Positions 1 through 7,471 of a DNA stretch of 33,021 nt are shown here, piece by piece. The translations under genes were made by a program, and so were the position numbers. The stretch comes from an uncultured Rheinheimera sp. (GTDB taxonomy: Bacteria; Pseudomonadota; Gammaproteobacteria; Enterobacterales; Alteromonadaceae). The stretch spans positions 1 to 33,021 of the forward strand of contig CALTZU010000022.1 of assembly GCA_943913835.1 (NCBI GenBank), given 5' to 3'. Numbering within the stretch: the stretch's first letter is position 1; the number at the start of each line of letters is the position of its first letter. Under the pieces are notes generated by a model. That model searched no databases, was not told the DNA's origin, and saw nothing but the letters and a program-made list of their open reading frames with translations.

Positions 1-599
1 CAGATGCAGTCTTTGATAAAACAGTGACTATTGCCGCAGAAAACATCAGACCCCAAGTGACCTGGGGCACCAACCCAGAGCAAGTGATAGCTGTGGATCA
101 GCCTATTCCGTCCCCTGAATCGTTCAGTGATTTAATTAAAGCTGACGCAGCGCGCCGTGCTTTGACTTATATGGGCATTAAAGCTGGCCAGAAATTAACG
201 GATCTGAAAGTGGATGTGGTCTTTATTGGTTCCTGTACCAATAGCCGGATTGAAGATTTACGTCAGGCTGCGGCAGTGGTGCAAGGCAAGCAAGTGGCCA
301 GTGGTGTACGAGCTTTAATAGTGCCAGGCTCTGGTCAGGTCAAACGTCAGGCTGAAGCCGAAGGTTTAGCTGCTATCTTTAAAGCTTCTGGTTTTGAATG
401 GCGTGAGCCGGGTTGCTCTATGTGTTTAGGTATGAACGATGACAGAGTTGAAGCGGGCCAACGCTGTGCTTCAACTTCAAACCGTAACTTCGAAGGACGT
501 CAGGGCCGCGGCTCTCGCACCCACTTAGTCAGCCCTGCTATGGCAGCAGCTGCTGCTATTGCCGGTCGCTTTGTAGATATTTCTGAAGGAACATTCTAA
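1..599 (+). CDS. leuC: 3-isopropylmalate dehydratase large subunit, 3' part
   Basis: This is the C-terminal part of the aconitase-type large subunit that isomerises 2-isopropylmalate to 3-isopropylmalate in leucine synthesis. The reading frame is open from base 3, so the start lies upstream of the window. Two hallmarks of the [4Fe-4S] site are visible: GSCTNSR (near bases 228-248), supplying one cluster cysteine, and GCSMCLGMN (near 412-438), supplying the CxxC pair. The glycine/arginine stretch NFEGRQGRGSRTHL, also typical of the family, follows. The stop codon TAA shares its last base with the ATG of leuD, so the two subunits are translationally coupled. Nothing looks damaged. The identification is firm; only the length cannot be assessed. 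Confidence 0.97.
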   Translation, partial: DAVFDKTVTIAAENIRPQVTWGTNPEQVIAVDQPIPSPESFSDLIKADAARRALTYMGIKAGQKLTDLKVDVVFIGSCTNSRIEDLRQAAAVVQGKQVASGVRALIVPGSGQVKRQAEAEGLAAIFKASGFEWREPGCSMCLGMNDDRVEAGQRCASTSNRNFEGRQGRGSRTHLVSPAMAAAAAIAGRFVDISEGTF

Positions 600-1201
600 T
601 GAGCCAGATTTTTGCACAAGGGCTGGTGTGCCCTTTAGATAAAAACAATGTCGATACCGATCAGATCATTCCTAAACAGTTTTTAACCTCGGTCAGCCGC
701 GATGGTTTTGCCGAAGCTTTGTTTTACGACTGGCGTTATCTGGCGAATGAACAACCCAACCCGGACTTCGTGTTAAACGAACCAGCGTATAAAGGGGCTT
801 CAATTCTGCTGACCCGGGCTAACTTTGGTTGTGGTTCCAGCCGTGAACATGCGCCATGGGCTATTCAGCAGTATGGCTTTAACGTGATCATTGCCGAAAG
901 TTTTGCTGATATTTTCTTTAATAACAGCATCAACAACGGCATGTTACTGATTAGCCTGAGTGCGTCCAATATCGAGTTTTTATTCAGCCGCTGCCAACAA
1001 GGCACACAAGAATGGAAAATTGATTTGGCAGGCCAGCAAATTATTCTCGGCAATAACGCGGCAGTGGGTTTTCAGATTGATCCTGATATCAAACAACGTT
1101 TATTGAGTGGTCTGGATTTTATCGGTGCCAGCGAACAGTTTGCCGAACAGATCAGCAGCTATGAACAACAACGCGCTGCAGCGCAGCCCTGGTTAGGCTG
1201 A
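599..1201 (+). CDS. leuD: 3-isopropylmalate dehydratase small subunit
   Basis: This 200-residue protein is the swivel-domain subunit that pairs with LeuC to form isopropylmalate isomerase in the cytoplasm. It shows the family signatures DTDQIIPKQFL near the N-terminus and NFGCGSSREHAPWA, the substrate-recognition loop, near residues 75-88. FADIFFNNSINNGMLL follows, also typical of LeuD. Length matches the usual ~200 residues. The ATG overlaps the leuC stop by one base (TAATG), which decides the start. No leuA or leuB is visible; by the usual order they would lie upstream. A GC-rich hairpin follows the stop by about 9 bases and may end the leu transcript. Confidence 0.97.
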   Translation: MSQIFAQGLVCPLDKNNVDTDQIIPKQFLTSVSRDGFAEALFYDWRYLANEQPNPDFVLNEPAYKGASILLTRANFGCGSSREHAPWAIQQYGFNVIIAESFADIFFNNSINNGMLLISLSASNIEFLFSRCQQGTQEWKIDLAGQQIILGNNAAVGFQIDPDIKQRLLSGLDFIGASEQFAEQISSYEQQRAAAQPWLG

Positions 1202-1209
1202 TGAATAAA

Positions 1210-1241
1210 ACCGGGGCTGATTTAGAAAAAGCAGTCCCGGT
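1210..1241 (+). terminator. hairpin after leuD, possible terminator
   Basis: A 10-bp inverted repeat (ACCGGGGCTG at 1210-1219 and CAGTCCCGGT at 1232-1241, one G-T wobble) encloses a 12-base A-rich loop just after the leuD stop. No clear T tract follows, so it may be a weak or Rho-assisted terminator, or an RNA-stabilising end. Confidence 0.45.
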
Positions 1242-1367
1242 CTTGCCACTCTCTCCGCCAGCTTGTTGTTTTATAAGTCAAAACTCTGTATTGTCACTTT
1301 TCAGCCATCTAGCCGTAAACCACTGATTTATATCAACTACTTGCTTATCAAAAAATGCAGGTAATAC

Positions 1368-1397
1368 TTGGCAAAGTAGTATCAGGCAGTATATAGT
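1368..1397 (+). promoter_or_regulatory. probable sigma70 promoter of the DUF3718 gene
   Basis: TTGGCA at 1368-1373 and TATAGT at 1392-1397 are separated by 18 bases, upstream of the ATG at 1451. This predicts a leader of about 45 bases ending in a purine-rich AAGGGG ribosome-binding site at 1439-1444. It supports transcription of the small gene independently of leuCD. Confidence 0.5.
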
Positions 1398-1450
1398 TTC
1401 ATTATTATCAATTTTACTAGTTCACCTATTAACCTCTAAGGGGTATTTTT

Positions 1451-1822
1451 ATGAAAAAGCTCGTTACATTAGCAGTAGTAGCAAGTGCTTATTTCGCAGC
1501 TGCGCCAGTCGCAGTAGCACAGGATCAGTGGGCCACCTCTTTGTGTGAATATACTAAAGCAGACGATAAAAATCGCGTCCGCAAAGTTCTGTCCGACAAT
1601 AAAGTTAACGTTCGCAAAGTCTATGATGCGATCCAGTGTAATGGTGACTCGCTGATTAAGTTTGCAATGCGCAGTGACGCCTATGAAACGGGTGCCTTTT
1701 TTGTAAAACAGATGCCAGCTAAAGCATTAGTGGCCGAAGATCTGGAAGCATGGGCTGCTGCAAATGGTTTTGGAGCATCTCCGCTGATCAACGATATCAA
1801 AGCCCGTATCGGTCAAGACTAA
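1451..1822 (+). CDS. DUF3718-family small exported protein
   Basis: A 123-residue protein with a clear Sec signal peptide (MKKLVTLAVVASAYFAAAP, probable cleavage after AVA near residue 23). The mature part is about 100 residues and holds two cysteines (C32 and C63), which could form a disulfide in the periplasm. I recognise the pattern as DUF3718, a family of unknown function common in Shewanella and relatives; I have no function to offer. The gene stands alone: it has a probable promoter at 1368-1397, a good AAGGGG ribosome-binding site, and a strong terminator about 100 bases downstream. The region between stop and terminator holds no ORF. Confidence 0.8.
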   Translation: MKKLVTLAVVASAYFAAAPVAVAQDQWATSLCEYTKADDKNRVRKVLSDNKVNVRKVYDAIQCNGDSLIKFAMRSDAYETGAFFVKQMPAKALVAEDLEAWAAANGFGASPLINDIKARIGQD

Positions 1823-1920
1823 TATAGCCTTCGTACTTGAAGTATCCAGGTTAGGCCTCTGTCGCTTACTCCTCAATACAACTTCAATGACTTTGGCTCT
1901 ATTAAGCTAAAGAATGCTGA

Positions 1921-1948
1921 AACGGTTCCTTAAGGAACCGTTTTTTTT
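1921..1948 (+). terminator. strong intrinsic terminator
   Basis: AACGGTTCC (1921-1929) pairs perfectly with GGAACCGTT (1934-1942) around a TTAA loop, and eight T's follow (1941-1948). It would end transcription of the DUF3718 gene. The TAA stop of the convergent PepSY gene sits inside the loop (1930-1932). On the minus strand no T tract follows the hairpin, so it acts mainly in the plus direction. Confidence 0.88.
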
Positions 1949-2985
1949 ACCTTGTCGAAAGCTTCCCTGCTTTTATGATAAGTCATACCCAAAACCCAAA
2001 GTACCAGCGGAATAGCACCAGAGAGTAGTAGTAATATTTTATAACTCTCGCCTCCTACGGCTGCCATATGCACAGGATAAATCAGTTGACTAAGTTGTTT
2101 ACCCTGTCCCATTTCCGTAGCCTTTTGCACAGACAAAACACTGACACTCGCCGGATCGATTTTAATCAGAGTGCGGCCATTAGGATGCCACTCTGATGTT
2201 AACTGCGCCCGGATGGATAATTCTTGCTGCGCTTTTTTCCGGAAACTGACTAAACGTAAAGCACCATCAGGCAGTTGCTGTTGGGCCGCAGGCAACCATA
2301 AAGCCCACTGACTTTCTGTTACAGGATAAGACAAAACTGCAGATACAGGGGTAGTTACGCCAGGATCCTTAAATACCCAGCTTAAAACCTGTTGCACTTG
2401 TTGGTTATAGACCATAGCAGTACCAGTGACTGAGGTCAGTAACAGCAAAGGTGCCGTCCAAAACGCAATTACAAAATGCCATTGCCTGGACCAGCGAATC
2501 ACAGGAGCCGTCAAAGGTAAACGCCATAAACGCCAGCCCCAATGCCTGGGCCAGCTCTGCCATAAACCTGAACCAATCAGTAATAAAGCCAGCAAACCAA
2601 GCACACCTATGATTTGCTCTCCCAGTTCAGCGCTGAATAGATGCAAATGGAATTCATAGCACCAACTGATGAAATCCTGATAAGGGCTTCGACTGAGTAA
2701 TAATTGACCTGAAGCAGACCAATACTCCAAAGTACCGTCCAGGCGGACCAACTCCAACCATGGGCGCTCAGCAGTAGCGAGACGGACAAAGTTGTAGTCA
2801 GTCTGAGGTAAAGCATCTAATACTTTGCCCCAGATAGCTAAATCTGTGACCAAAGGCTGTTGCAGTTGTGGATAGAACCATTGCAGCAAAGAATTCTTAT
2901 AAAGTAAAACAGCACCTGTCAGGCTGGCTGGCACCAGCCACAAAGCTAAGATCAGGCCAAAAAACCTGTGCAACTTTTTGGCCAT
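1930..2985 (-). CDS. PepSY-domain inner-membrane protein (iron-uptake associated)
   Basis: A 351-residue integral membrane protein of the PepSY-associated TM family (often called iron-regulated membrane protein). Hydrophobic segments lie near residues 8-30, 122-142, 168-190 and 320-340, with periplasmic stretches between them. The N-terminal KKLHRFFGLILALWLVPASLTG is typical: a short basic start followed by a TM helix with a conserved histidine. The gene lies 18 bases after the stop of the TonB-dependent receptor, with AAGGGA as ribosome-binding site, so the two form an operon. Members are usually found with siderophore receptors and some are thought to take part in ferric-siderophore reduction or handling; that role is inference here. 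It should be Fur-controlled through the promoter at 5101-5140. Confidence 0.85.
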   Translation of the reverse strand: MAKKLHRFFGLILALWLVPASLTGAVLLYKNSLLQWFYPQLQQPLVTDLAIWGKVLDALPQTDYNFVRLATAERPWLELVRLDGTLEYWSASGQLLLSRSPYQDFISWCYEFHLHLFSAELGEQIIGVLGLLALLLIGSGLWQSWPRHWGWRLWRLPLTAPVIRWSRQWHFVIAFWTAPLLLLTSVTGTAMVYNQQVQQVLSWVFKDPGVTTPVSAVLSYPVTESQWALWLPAAQQQLPDGALRLVSFRKKAQQELSIRAQLTSEWHPNGRTLIKIDPASVSVLSVQKATEMGQGKQLSQLIYPVHMAAVGGESYKILLLLSGAIPLVLWVLGMTYHKSREAFDKVKKTVP

Positions 2986-3003
2986 TCTGATCCCTTAAAA
3001 TGC

Positions 3004-5079
3004 CTAAAACGCCATTTGCCAATTCAGATTTAAACTACGACCTAAACCAGCAAAATAGCTACTGTTGGCAGGTGTAGTTTGTGAATAATAGGTAATGTAC
3101 TGTTTATCCAGCGCATTCTCCAGACCTAAAGTCCAGCTTCCCCAGTGATTTGTGTCATATCGCCCTGACAGGTCCAGCGTATGATAACCATCAAAGGAGG
3201 AGCCATCATTGTAATCAACATCAAACAACTGACTGAACTGGACTCTGCTACTTAGCTGCATAGGCCATTGGTGTAACCAGTACAGATTTAATCGTTCTGG
3301 GGCTATGTTAATACCACCTAAATCTTTATCTACCAGCCCATCGCTGTTACTGTCATAACGGCCTTCGGTTCTGGCATAGGTGAAACCTAAAGTGCTGTTA
3401 TCACTCAGATTGTATTCGCCTTCAGCTTCAAAACCCGAAATCTCTGTTTTTTCACGCATGACACTGTAAATACCGTCAGCATCAGCTTGCAGACGTGAGC
3501 CTAAATCTGAATCCGACTGGAAATAACTCAATTGCAGACGATAGCTGCTTTCCGTCAGTTCAATGCCCAGTTCAGTATTGTCAGACACCACAGGTTGCAG
3601 GTTAAGAAATTGCGCCACTGACTGATTAGGTTTATTGATAGCACGCAGTACCCTGCCGACATCCGGCATGCTAAAACCTTCACTATAACTGGCATAAACT
3701 CGGATACTGTCAGACCACTGATGCACGACGCCAAAGTTGTGCAGCAATTCATTAAAGCTGGGTTCGCCACCTTTGACAAAACTGCTGTTGGATGACGCCA
3801 GGGTTGTAAAATCTTCAACAGACAACTGGCCGTATTCATAGCGGGTGCCGGCACTAAAAGTCCAGTTTGTGATTTGGTTGTAGCGCAACTGAACAAAAGG
3901 GGCGTAGTTAGTGAATTCTGTTTCAGGCACCCAGTTTCTGTCCGTCATCACCAATTCCTGATAGGTGCTGTCCTGCAACCAATCCAGACCCGTACTTAAA
4001 TCTAAGCCGGAGTTGGCAAAATCCGTTTTAAACCAGGTCAGACGACTGCCTATTTTCTCTGAGATATTTTGTGATTGATCAAAAATGTTGGTACCCAGCG
4101 CCGGATCCTGAAACACTGCGGCTCTGCTACCACCAAACATAGAAGCAAAATCCTGAGCAAACAGCTGCAGATTTAACTGACCGCCGGCTATGTCCTGATG
4201 CTGATAATCAACTGAAGCCGAAGTTACCTTATTTTGGGATGGCTTGCCTTCCGTGACTCCGGGTTTGGATGTAGTTGGAACTCCGGCAGCCGCATTGCCA
4301 TTGACGGTAACGTAGTTATTATTACCTTTTAAATCAAAGTGATTGATCATGAATTGCAGACTTTGCGCTTCTGAGATCTGCCATTTGCTCTTGATGAATA
4401 AATCGACTGTGTCGGAATCCATGGTGTCGCCCTGAGTGGTATCCACTCCTATAGGCTTGCCGTCACCATCCAGATATAAGCCAGTTTTGTTGAAGGCGGC
4501 ACCTGTGACCAGCGAGACATCATCAAACTGTTCAGAAAATAAATAACTGGCTTTATAACTTTGGGTATCAGAGCCACCAGTCGTTGGCACAGAACCAGAC
4601 AAGCTGACCTGATGTTTTTGCTCGCCAGGTGATTTGGTAATGATGTTAATAATGCCACCACTGGCGCCCATGCCCTGGATGGCATTGGCACCACGTATCA
4701 CCTCAATACGCTCAATCATAGCTGGATCTATTGTATTGCCGTCACGAGATCCGTTGCGTAACGGAGTAGATTGCGGCACACCGTCAATCATATACAAAGG
4801 TTCACGGCCACGCAGTGTTTCGCCATTGGCTGTCAGCTTTTGTCGGCTCGGTGAAAAGCTGGGTAACAAATTCCCCAATATTTGCGATAAGTCCTGAGTT
4901 ACTGCAAGCTGGGCTTTTAACTCTTCCTGATCGATCACTGTAATAGTGGCAGGCACTGTGCTCACCGGATAAGAGGAGCGGGTGGCAGACACACTGATAG
5001 TTTCAATATCCGTTGCAGTTTCTGCGGCCAGCAAAGGAAGTGGAAAAAGTATAGCAAGAGTGAATCTGGACAGTTTCAT
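3004..5079 (-). CDS. TonB-dependent siderophore receptor (IutA-like)
   Basis: A 691-residue outer-membrane receptor. A signal peptide (MKLSRFTLAILFPLPLLAAE) is followed by a TonB-box-like segment (ETISVSATRS). The plug domain holds LYMIDGVPQST and IERIEVIRGANAIQGMGASGGIINIITK. A 22-strand-type barrel ends in the aromatic terminus NWQMAF. The plug resembles IutA/aerobactin-type receptors as I remember them, but the ligand is not determinable. An in-frame ATG lies 33 bases upstream (5112), but it falls within the -10 element and upstream of the expected transcript start. The ATG at 5079, with the signal peptide beginning directly, is therefore the real start. It is the first gene of an operon with the PepSY gene. 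Confidence 0.93.
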   Translation of the reverse strand: MKLSRFTLAILFPLPLLAAETATDIETISVSATRSSYPVSTVPATITVIDQEELKAQLAVTQDLSQILGNLLPSFSPSRQKLTANGETLRGREPLYMIDGVPQSTPLRNGSRDGNTIDPAMIERIEVIRGANAIQGMGASGGIINIITKSPGEQKHQVSLSGSVPTTGGSDTQSYKASYLFSEQFDDVSLVTGAAFNKTGLYLDGDGKPIGVDTTQGDTMDSDTVDLFIKSKWQISEAQSLQFMINHFDLKGNNNYVTVNGNAAAGVPTTSKPGVTEGKPSQNKVTSASVDYQHQDIAGGQLNLQLFAQDFASMFGGSRAAVFQDPALGTNIFDQSQNISEKIGSRLTWFKTDFANSGLDLSTGLDWLQDSTYQELVMTDRNWVPETEFTNYAPFVQLRYNQITNWTFSAGTRYEYGQLSVEDFTTLASSNSSFVKGGEPSFNELLHNFGVVHQWSDSIRVYASYSEGFSMPDVGRVLRAINKPNQSVAQFLNLQPVVSDNTELGIELTESSYRLQLSYFQSDSDLGSRLQADADGIYSVMREKTEISGFEAEGEYNLSDNSTLGFTYARTEGRYDSNSDGLVDKDLGGINIAPERLNLYWLHQWPMQLSSRVQFSQLFDVDYNDGSSFDGYHTLDLSGRYDTNHWGSWTLGLENALDKQYITYYSQTTPANSSYFAGLGRSLNLNWQMAF

Positions 5080-5100
5080 TAGTACACCACAACGAACAAA

Positions 5101-5140
5101 AATGGTTCGCATTTATAAATGCGAACCATTCTTATGTCAA
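5101..5140 (-). promoter_or_regulatory. sigma70 promoter with Fur-like box and perfect palindrome
   Basis: Read on the minus strand: TTGACA (5140-5135), 17 bases, then TATAAA (5117-5112), a near-consensus promoter firing toward the receptor gene. Bases 5101-5130 form a perfect 30-bp palindrome (15-base arms, no spacer) covering the -10, most of the spacer and the start point. Bases 5118-5134 (ATGCGAACCATTCTTAT) match the Fur-type pattern ATGAGAATnATTCTCAT at most positions. Binding there would block the promoter when iron is plentiful. The Fur assignment is inference from motif and gene content. Confidence 0.8.
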
Positions 5141-5169
5141 GTCAGATCAGACAGAAGTCTTCGTTGTTA

Positions 5170-6129
5170 TTAATTAGCACTCAGAGTGACGCCGGCAAAC
5201 TTAATAAAATCTTCAGCTGTTTCAATATTCTCCAGTGCAGAGCCGTCCTGCATTTGGGAGAATGTAGGGGCCTGTTTAAATTCAAAGTTCAGTGTTAAGC
5301 GTTCAGGTTGTTGCAGAAAATCCAGCACAGGTTGACGGATCGAATCCGGGATCTGCGGGTTGTGTTGTAATGCTGCCGCAAATTGTTGTTGAGTACTGGC
5401 ATAGTCCTGGCTAAGTTTTGCCATTGCCAATTGATCAAATAATTGCTGTAGGAAAGCCTTGTTTTTGATTTCAAAAGAACCACTGGCAATGCCTATTCCA
5501 CTTACTTTTTTCATTAAATCAGGCACATATTCAGGCCTTTCTGCCATTTGTTGTTGTTGCTCCGGAGTCATTTTTTGCAACTCACTTGCAAACTGCCATA
5601 AGTCAGTAGTCCCAATTAACGCAAAACTATAATTCAGATTAAAACGCTGATCGACTTGCACATTCTGCTCAAATCTAAGTTCACCTGTTTTTGCGCTGTA
5701 CTGGTACTGATAACTGAGTTCTACCGGTAAAGCGGCCAGATAGGCGGCTAACTCCGGAGGTAATGTAGTTAACGCCTGAGGGGTAAATCTCAATTCTTTG
5801 GCATGAGCAGAACCTTTATCTGCCAACCCCTCTAATTCAATGCCGCTCATTTCAAGCTGACCAACACTGAGTAGGTCGCCCATACCAGCAATAGCTATAC
5901 GCAGATCCTGAATTTTGTAGGTGGAGGTCAACACATTCGCTGACAACTTGCCGTAGCTGAATTGAACTGGTGGCATGTCACCCTGTTCCGCTAGCTCCAG
6001 ATACTGCTGATTGCTGCTAGTGATATGCTCCGCCATCTGTTGTTCAGCATAATGATTAGCATAAAAAAAGCCTGCCAGAGCGCTGGCGGATGCAAAAACC
6101 ACAGCCCCAACCCACACTTTTTTTCCCAT
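5170..6129 (-). CDS. unrecognised membrane-anchored periplasmic protein
   Basis: A 319-residue protein I do not recognise. A single N-terminal hydrophobic segment (VWVGAVVFASASALAGFFYA) follows MGKK and is not obviously cleaved, so the protein is probably inner-membrane anchored with a periplasmic body. The body shows alternating beta-type segments and glutamine-rich helical stretches near residues 190-270. The general layout resembles DUF945/YdgA- or AsmA-like periplasmic proteins, but this is a weak impression. I place the start at 6129, ten codons inside the longest frame, because AAGGA lies 9 bases upstream of that ATG. It is divergent from the TRIC gene. Its stop lies about 90 bases before the receptor start, so the receptor has its own promoter. 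It may be cell-envelope related; function unknown. Confidence 0.7.
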   Translation of the reverse strand: MGKKVWVGAVVFASASALAGFFYANHYAEQQMAEHITSSNQQYLELAEQGDMPPVQFSYGKLSANVLTSTYKIQDLRIAIAGMGDLLSVGQLEMSGIELEGLADKGSAHAKELRFTPQALTTLPPELAAYLAALPVELSYQYQYSAKTGELRFEQNVQVDQRFNLNYSFALIGTTDLWQFASELQKMTPEQQQQMAERPEYVPDLMKKVSGIGIASGSFEIKNKAFLQQLFDQLAMAKLSQDYASTQQQFAAALQHNPQIPDSIRQPVLDFLQQPERLTLNFEFKQAPTFSQMQDGSALENIETAEDFIKFAGVTLSAN

Positions 6130-6260
6130 AGTTGCATTTCCTTTACCTTGTATAGTCACGCCATACTAACATGGCTAACTAAGAAAACAGCTGCCTGGCG
6201 CTGTGATTCAAAGCAAAAGCCTGCTAATTTGAAGCCTTTATTCTCGTTGTCTGGTGCACT

Positions 6261-6887
6261 ATGGAGCTTTATTTCCACTGGTTTGATTTGTTAGGCATAG
6301 CAGTGTTTGCCATATCAGGAACTCTGGCGGCCTGGCGCAAACAAATGGATGGTTTTGGCGTCATAGTTTTGGCGACAGTCACAGCAATAGGGGGCGGTAC
6401 CCTGCGTGATTTAATTTTGGATTCTCCTGTCATTTGGTTAAGCAATAATAGTTACTTCTTAGCCATCTTCGTTGCAGCAGCATTCACCATATTAATGGTG
6501 CGCAACAGAGTGCTGATCCCAAACAATACCCTTCAAATTGCCGATGCTATTGGCCTGGCTTTTTTTGTCATTATGGGCACACAAAAAGCGCTGGATCATG
6601 GCACCTCTGGGTTTGTCGCTATTATGATGGGCACTATGAGTGGGGTCTGCGGAGGCATGATCCGTGACGTGTTGTGCCGCGAAATACCTATGGTGTTTCG
6701 AGGTGAGCTCTATGCTATCACCTGTATTTTTGGCGGCCTGGTATATGTGCAGTTATTGGAGTTTGGCATTCCACAAATGCCAGCCATGCTTTCTGGTATG
6801 GCTGCCTTATTAGCCTTGCGTCTGGCCGCTATTCGTTGGCATCTGACCATTCCTGTGTTTGGTAAAAAAGCTGATGACTTACGTTGA
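6261..6887 (+). CDS. TRIC/UPF0126 family membrane protein (YicG-like)
   Basis: A 208-residue inner-membrane protein with about seven hydrophobic segments and the internal duplication of the family. The two halves carry matching motifs, GGGTLRDLILD (near residues 46-56) and GGMIRDVLCREIPMVF (near 131-146), each following a FAISG/FFVIMG-type helix. The family is annotated as trimeric intracellular cation channel (TRIC) or UPF0126; bacterial members have been linked to cation, and in some cases glycine, transport. The substrate cannot be read from sequence. The start ATG has only a weak GGTG upstream. The gene is monocistronic, followed by about 70 bases before the marR promoter. Length is normal. 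Confidence 0.9.
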   Translation: MELYFHWFDLLGIAVFAISGTLAAWRKQMDGFGVIVLATVTAIGGGTLRDLILDSPVIWLSNNSYFLAIFVAAAFTILMVRNRVLIPNNTLQIADAIGLAFFVIMGTQKALDHGTSGFVAIMMGTMSGVCGGMIRDVLCREIPMVFRGELYAITCIFGGLVYVQLLEFGIPQMPAMLSGMAALLALRLAAIRWHLTIPVFGKKADDLR

Positions 6888-6956
6888 GTGCAGGTGAACT
6901 CAAAGTTTTTTGTAATCTTTTATTTACGGTGCAACACCAGCCAGTATCGGAATCGC

Positions 6957-7004
6957 TTGAAATTAATTAGGAAGCTAATTAAAATATAATTAGCTTCCTA
7001 ATTA
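6957..7004 (+). promoter_or_regulatory. marR-operon promoter flanked by two dyad operators
   Basis: AATTAG-GAAG-CTAATT (6965-6980) and AATTAG-CTTC-CTAATT (6988-7003) are each perfect 6+6 dyads and together form an inverted repeat with 18-base arms (6964-6981 / 6987-7004). A perfect TATAAT (6985-6990) lies between them. TTGAAA (6957-6962) with TAAAAT (6980-6985) at 17-base spacing is a second possible pair. Dyad centres are 23 bases apart, about two helical turns. This is the expected arrangement for autorepression by the MarR protein encoded 15 bases downstream. Confidence 0.85.
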
Positions 7005-7018
7005 TTAATGAGCGAATT

Positions 7019-7471
7019 ATGAGTTTCCAAAGCTTAGGCCTGCAAGTCCATCAGTTGTCACGCCAATGGCGTTGCTTGTTAGATAAACAATTAGCCTGCC
7101 AGGGGCTGACCCAAAGTTCGGGTATAGCTCTGGTCTATATCGCTGAAAACCAGGGGTTTAGTCAAACCGAGCTGGCCCGTTTATTAGCTGTAGAAACGCC
7201 ATCTTTAGTACCAGTTTTGGATCAACTGGAAAAACAAGGTCTGATAGAGCGTCGCCCATCAGAGCAGGACAGACGTCAAAAAGCCTTGTACTTATTGCCA
7301 GCAGCTACAGACTTAGTAGCAGCCATTAATCAGCAACGCCGCGCTATACAGCAGCAATTGCTTGCCAACTTAACACCTCAGCAACAGCAAGACTTACCAC
7401 TGCTTCTAAGTCTGGTTTTACAACAAGCCGCAGTGCTGTTGCAGGATCAAAAAACCGGAGACCTGTCATGA
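7019..7471 (+). CDS. MarR-family transcriptional regulator
   Basis: A 150-residue winged-helix repressor. The DNA-binding core is recognisable: GFSQTELARLLAVETPSLVPVLDQLEKQGLIERRPSEQDRRQKALYLLP, with the recognition helix near residues 60-75 and the DR wing near 82-83. Glutamine-rich helices at the C-terminus form the dimer interface. It overlaps the HlyD-type gene by four bases (ATGA), so it heads an efflux operon, the emrRAB arrangement. There is almost no ribosome-binding site before the ATG, and the predicted transcript start is only about 20 bases upstream, so the mRNA has a very short leader. It probably binds the two dyads at 6965-7003 and is released by a small aromatic or drug-like ligand (family inference). 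Confidence 0.92.
   Translation: MSFQSLGLQVHQLSRQWRCLLDKQLACQGLTQSSGIALVYIAENQGFSQTELARLLAVETPSLVPVLDQLEKQGLIERRPSEQDRRQKALYLLPAATDLVAAINQQRRAIQQQLLANLTPQQQQDLPLLLSLVLQQAAVLLQDQKTGDLS

Noticed and set aside
1823..1910. Possible degenerate copy of the 125-bp repeat (CCTTCGTACTTGAAG resembles CCTTCTTACTTGAAG, the reverse complement of part of the unit)
   Set aside because: Only about 15 bases match; the rest does not align by eye, so chance or a very decayed remnant cannot be told apart.
3555..3896. Long alternative-frame open stretches inside the TonB receptor and other large genes
   Set aside because: These are shadows of the real genes: no start signals, no family resemblance, and compositional bias follows the host gene's codons.
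5080..5112. Upstream in-frame ATG giving the TonB receptor 11 more residues
   Set aside because: The codon falls in the -10 element and upstream of the expected transcript start; the signal peptide begins at 5079.
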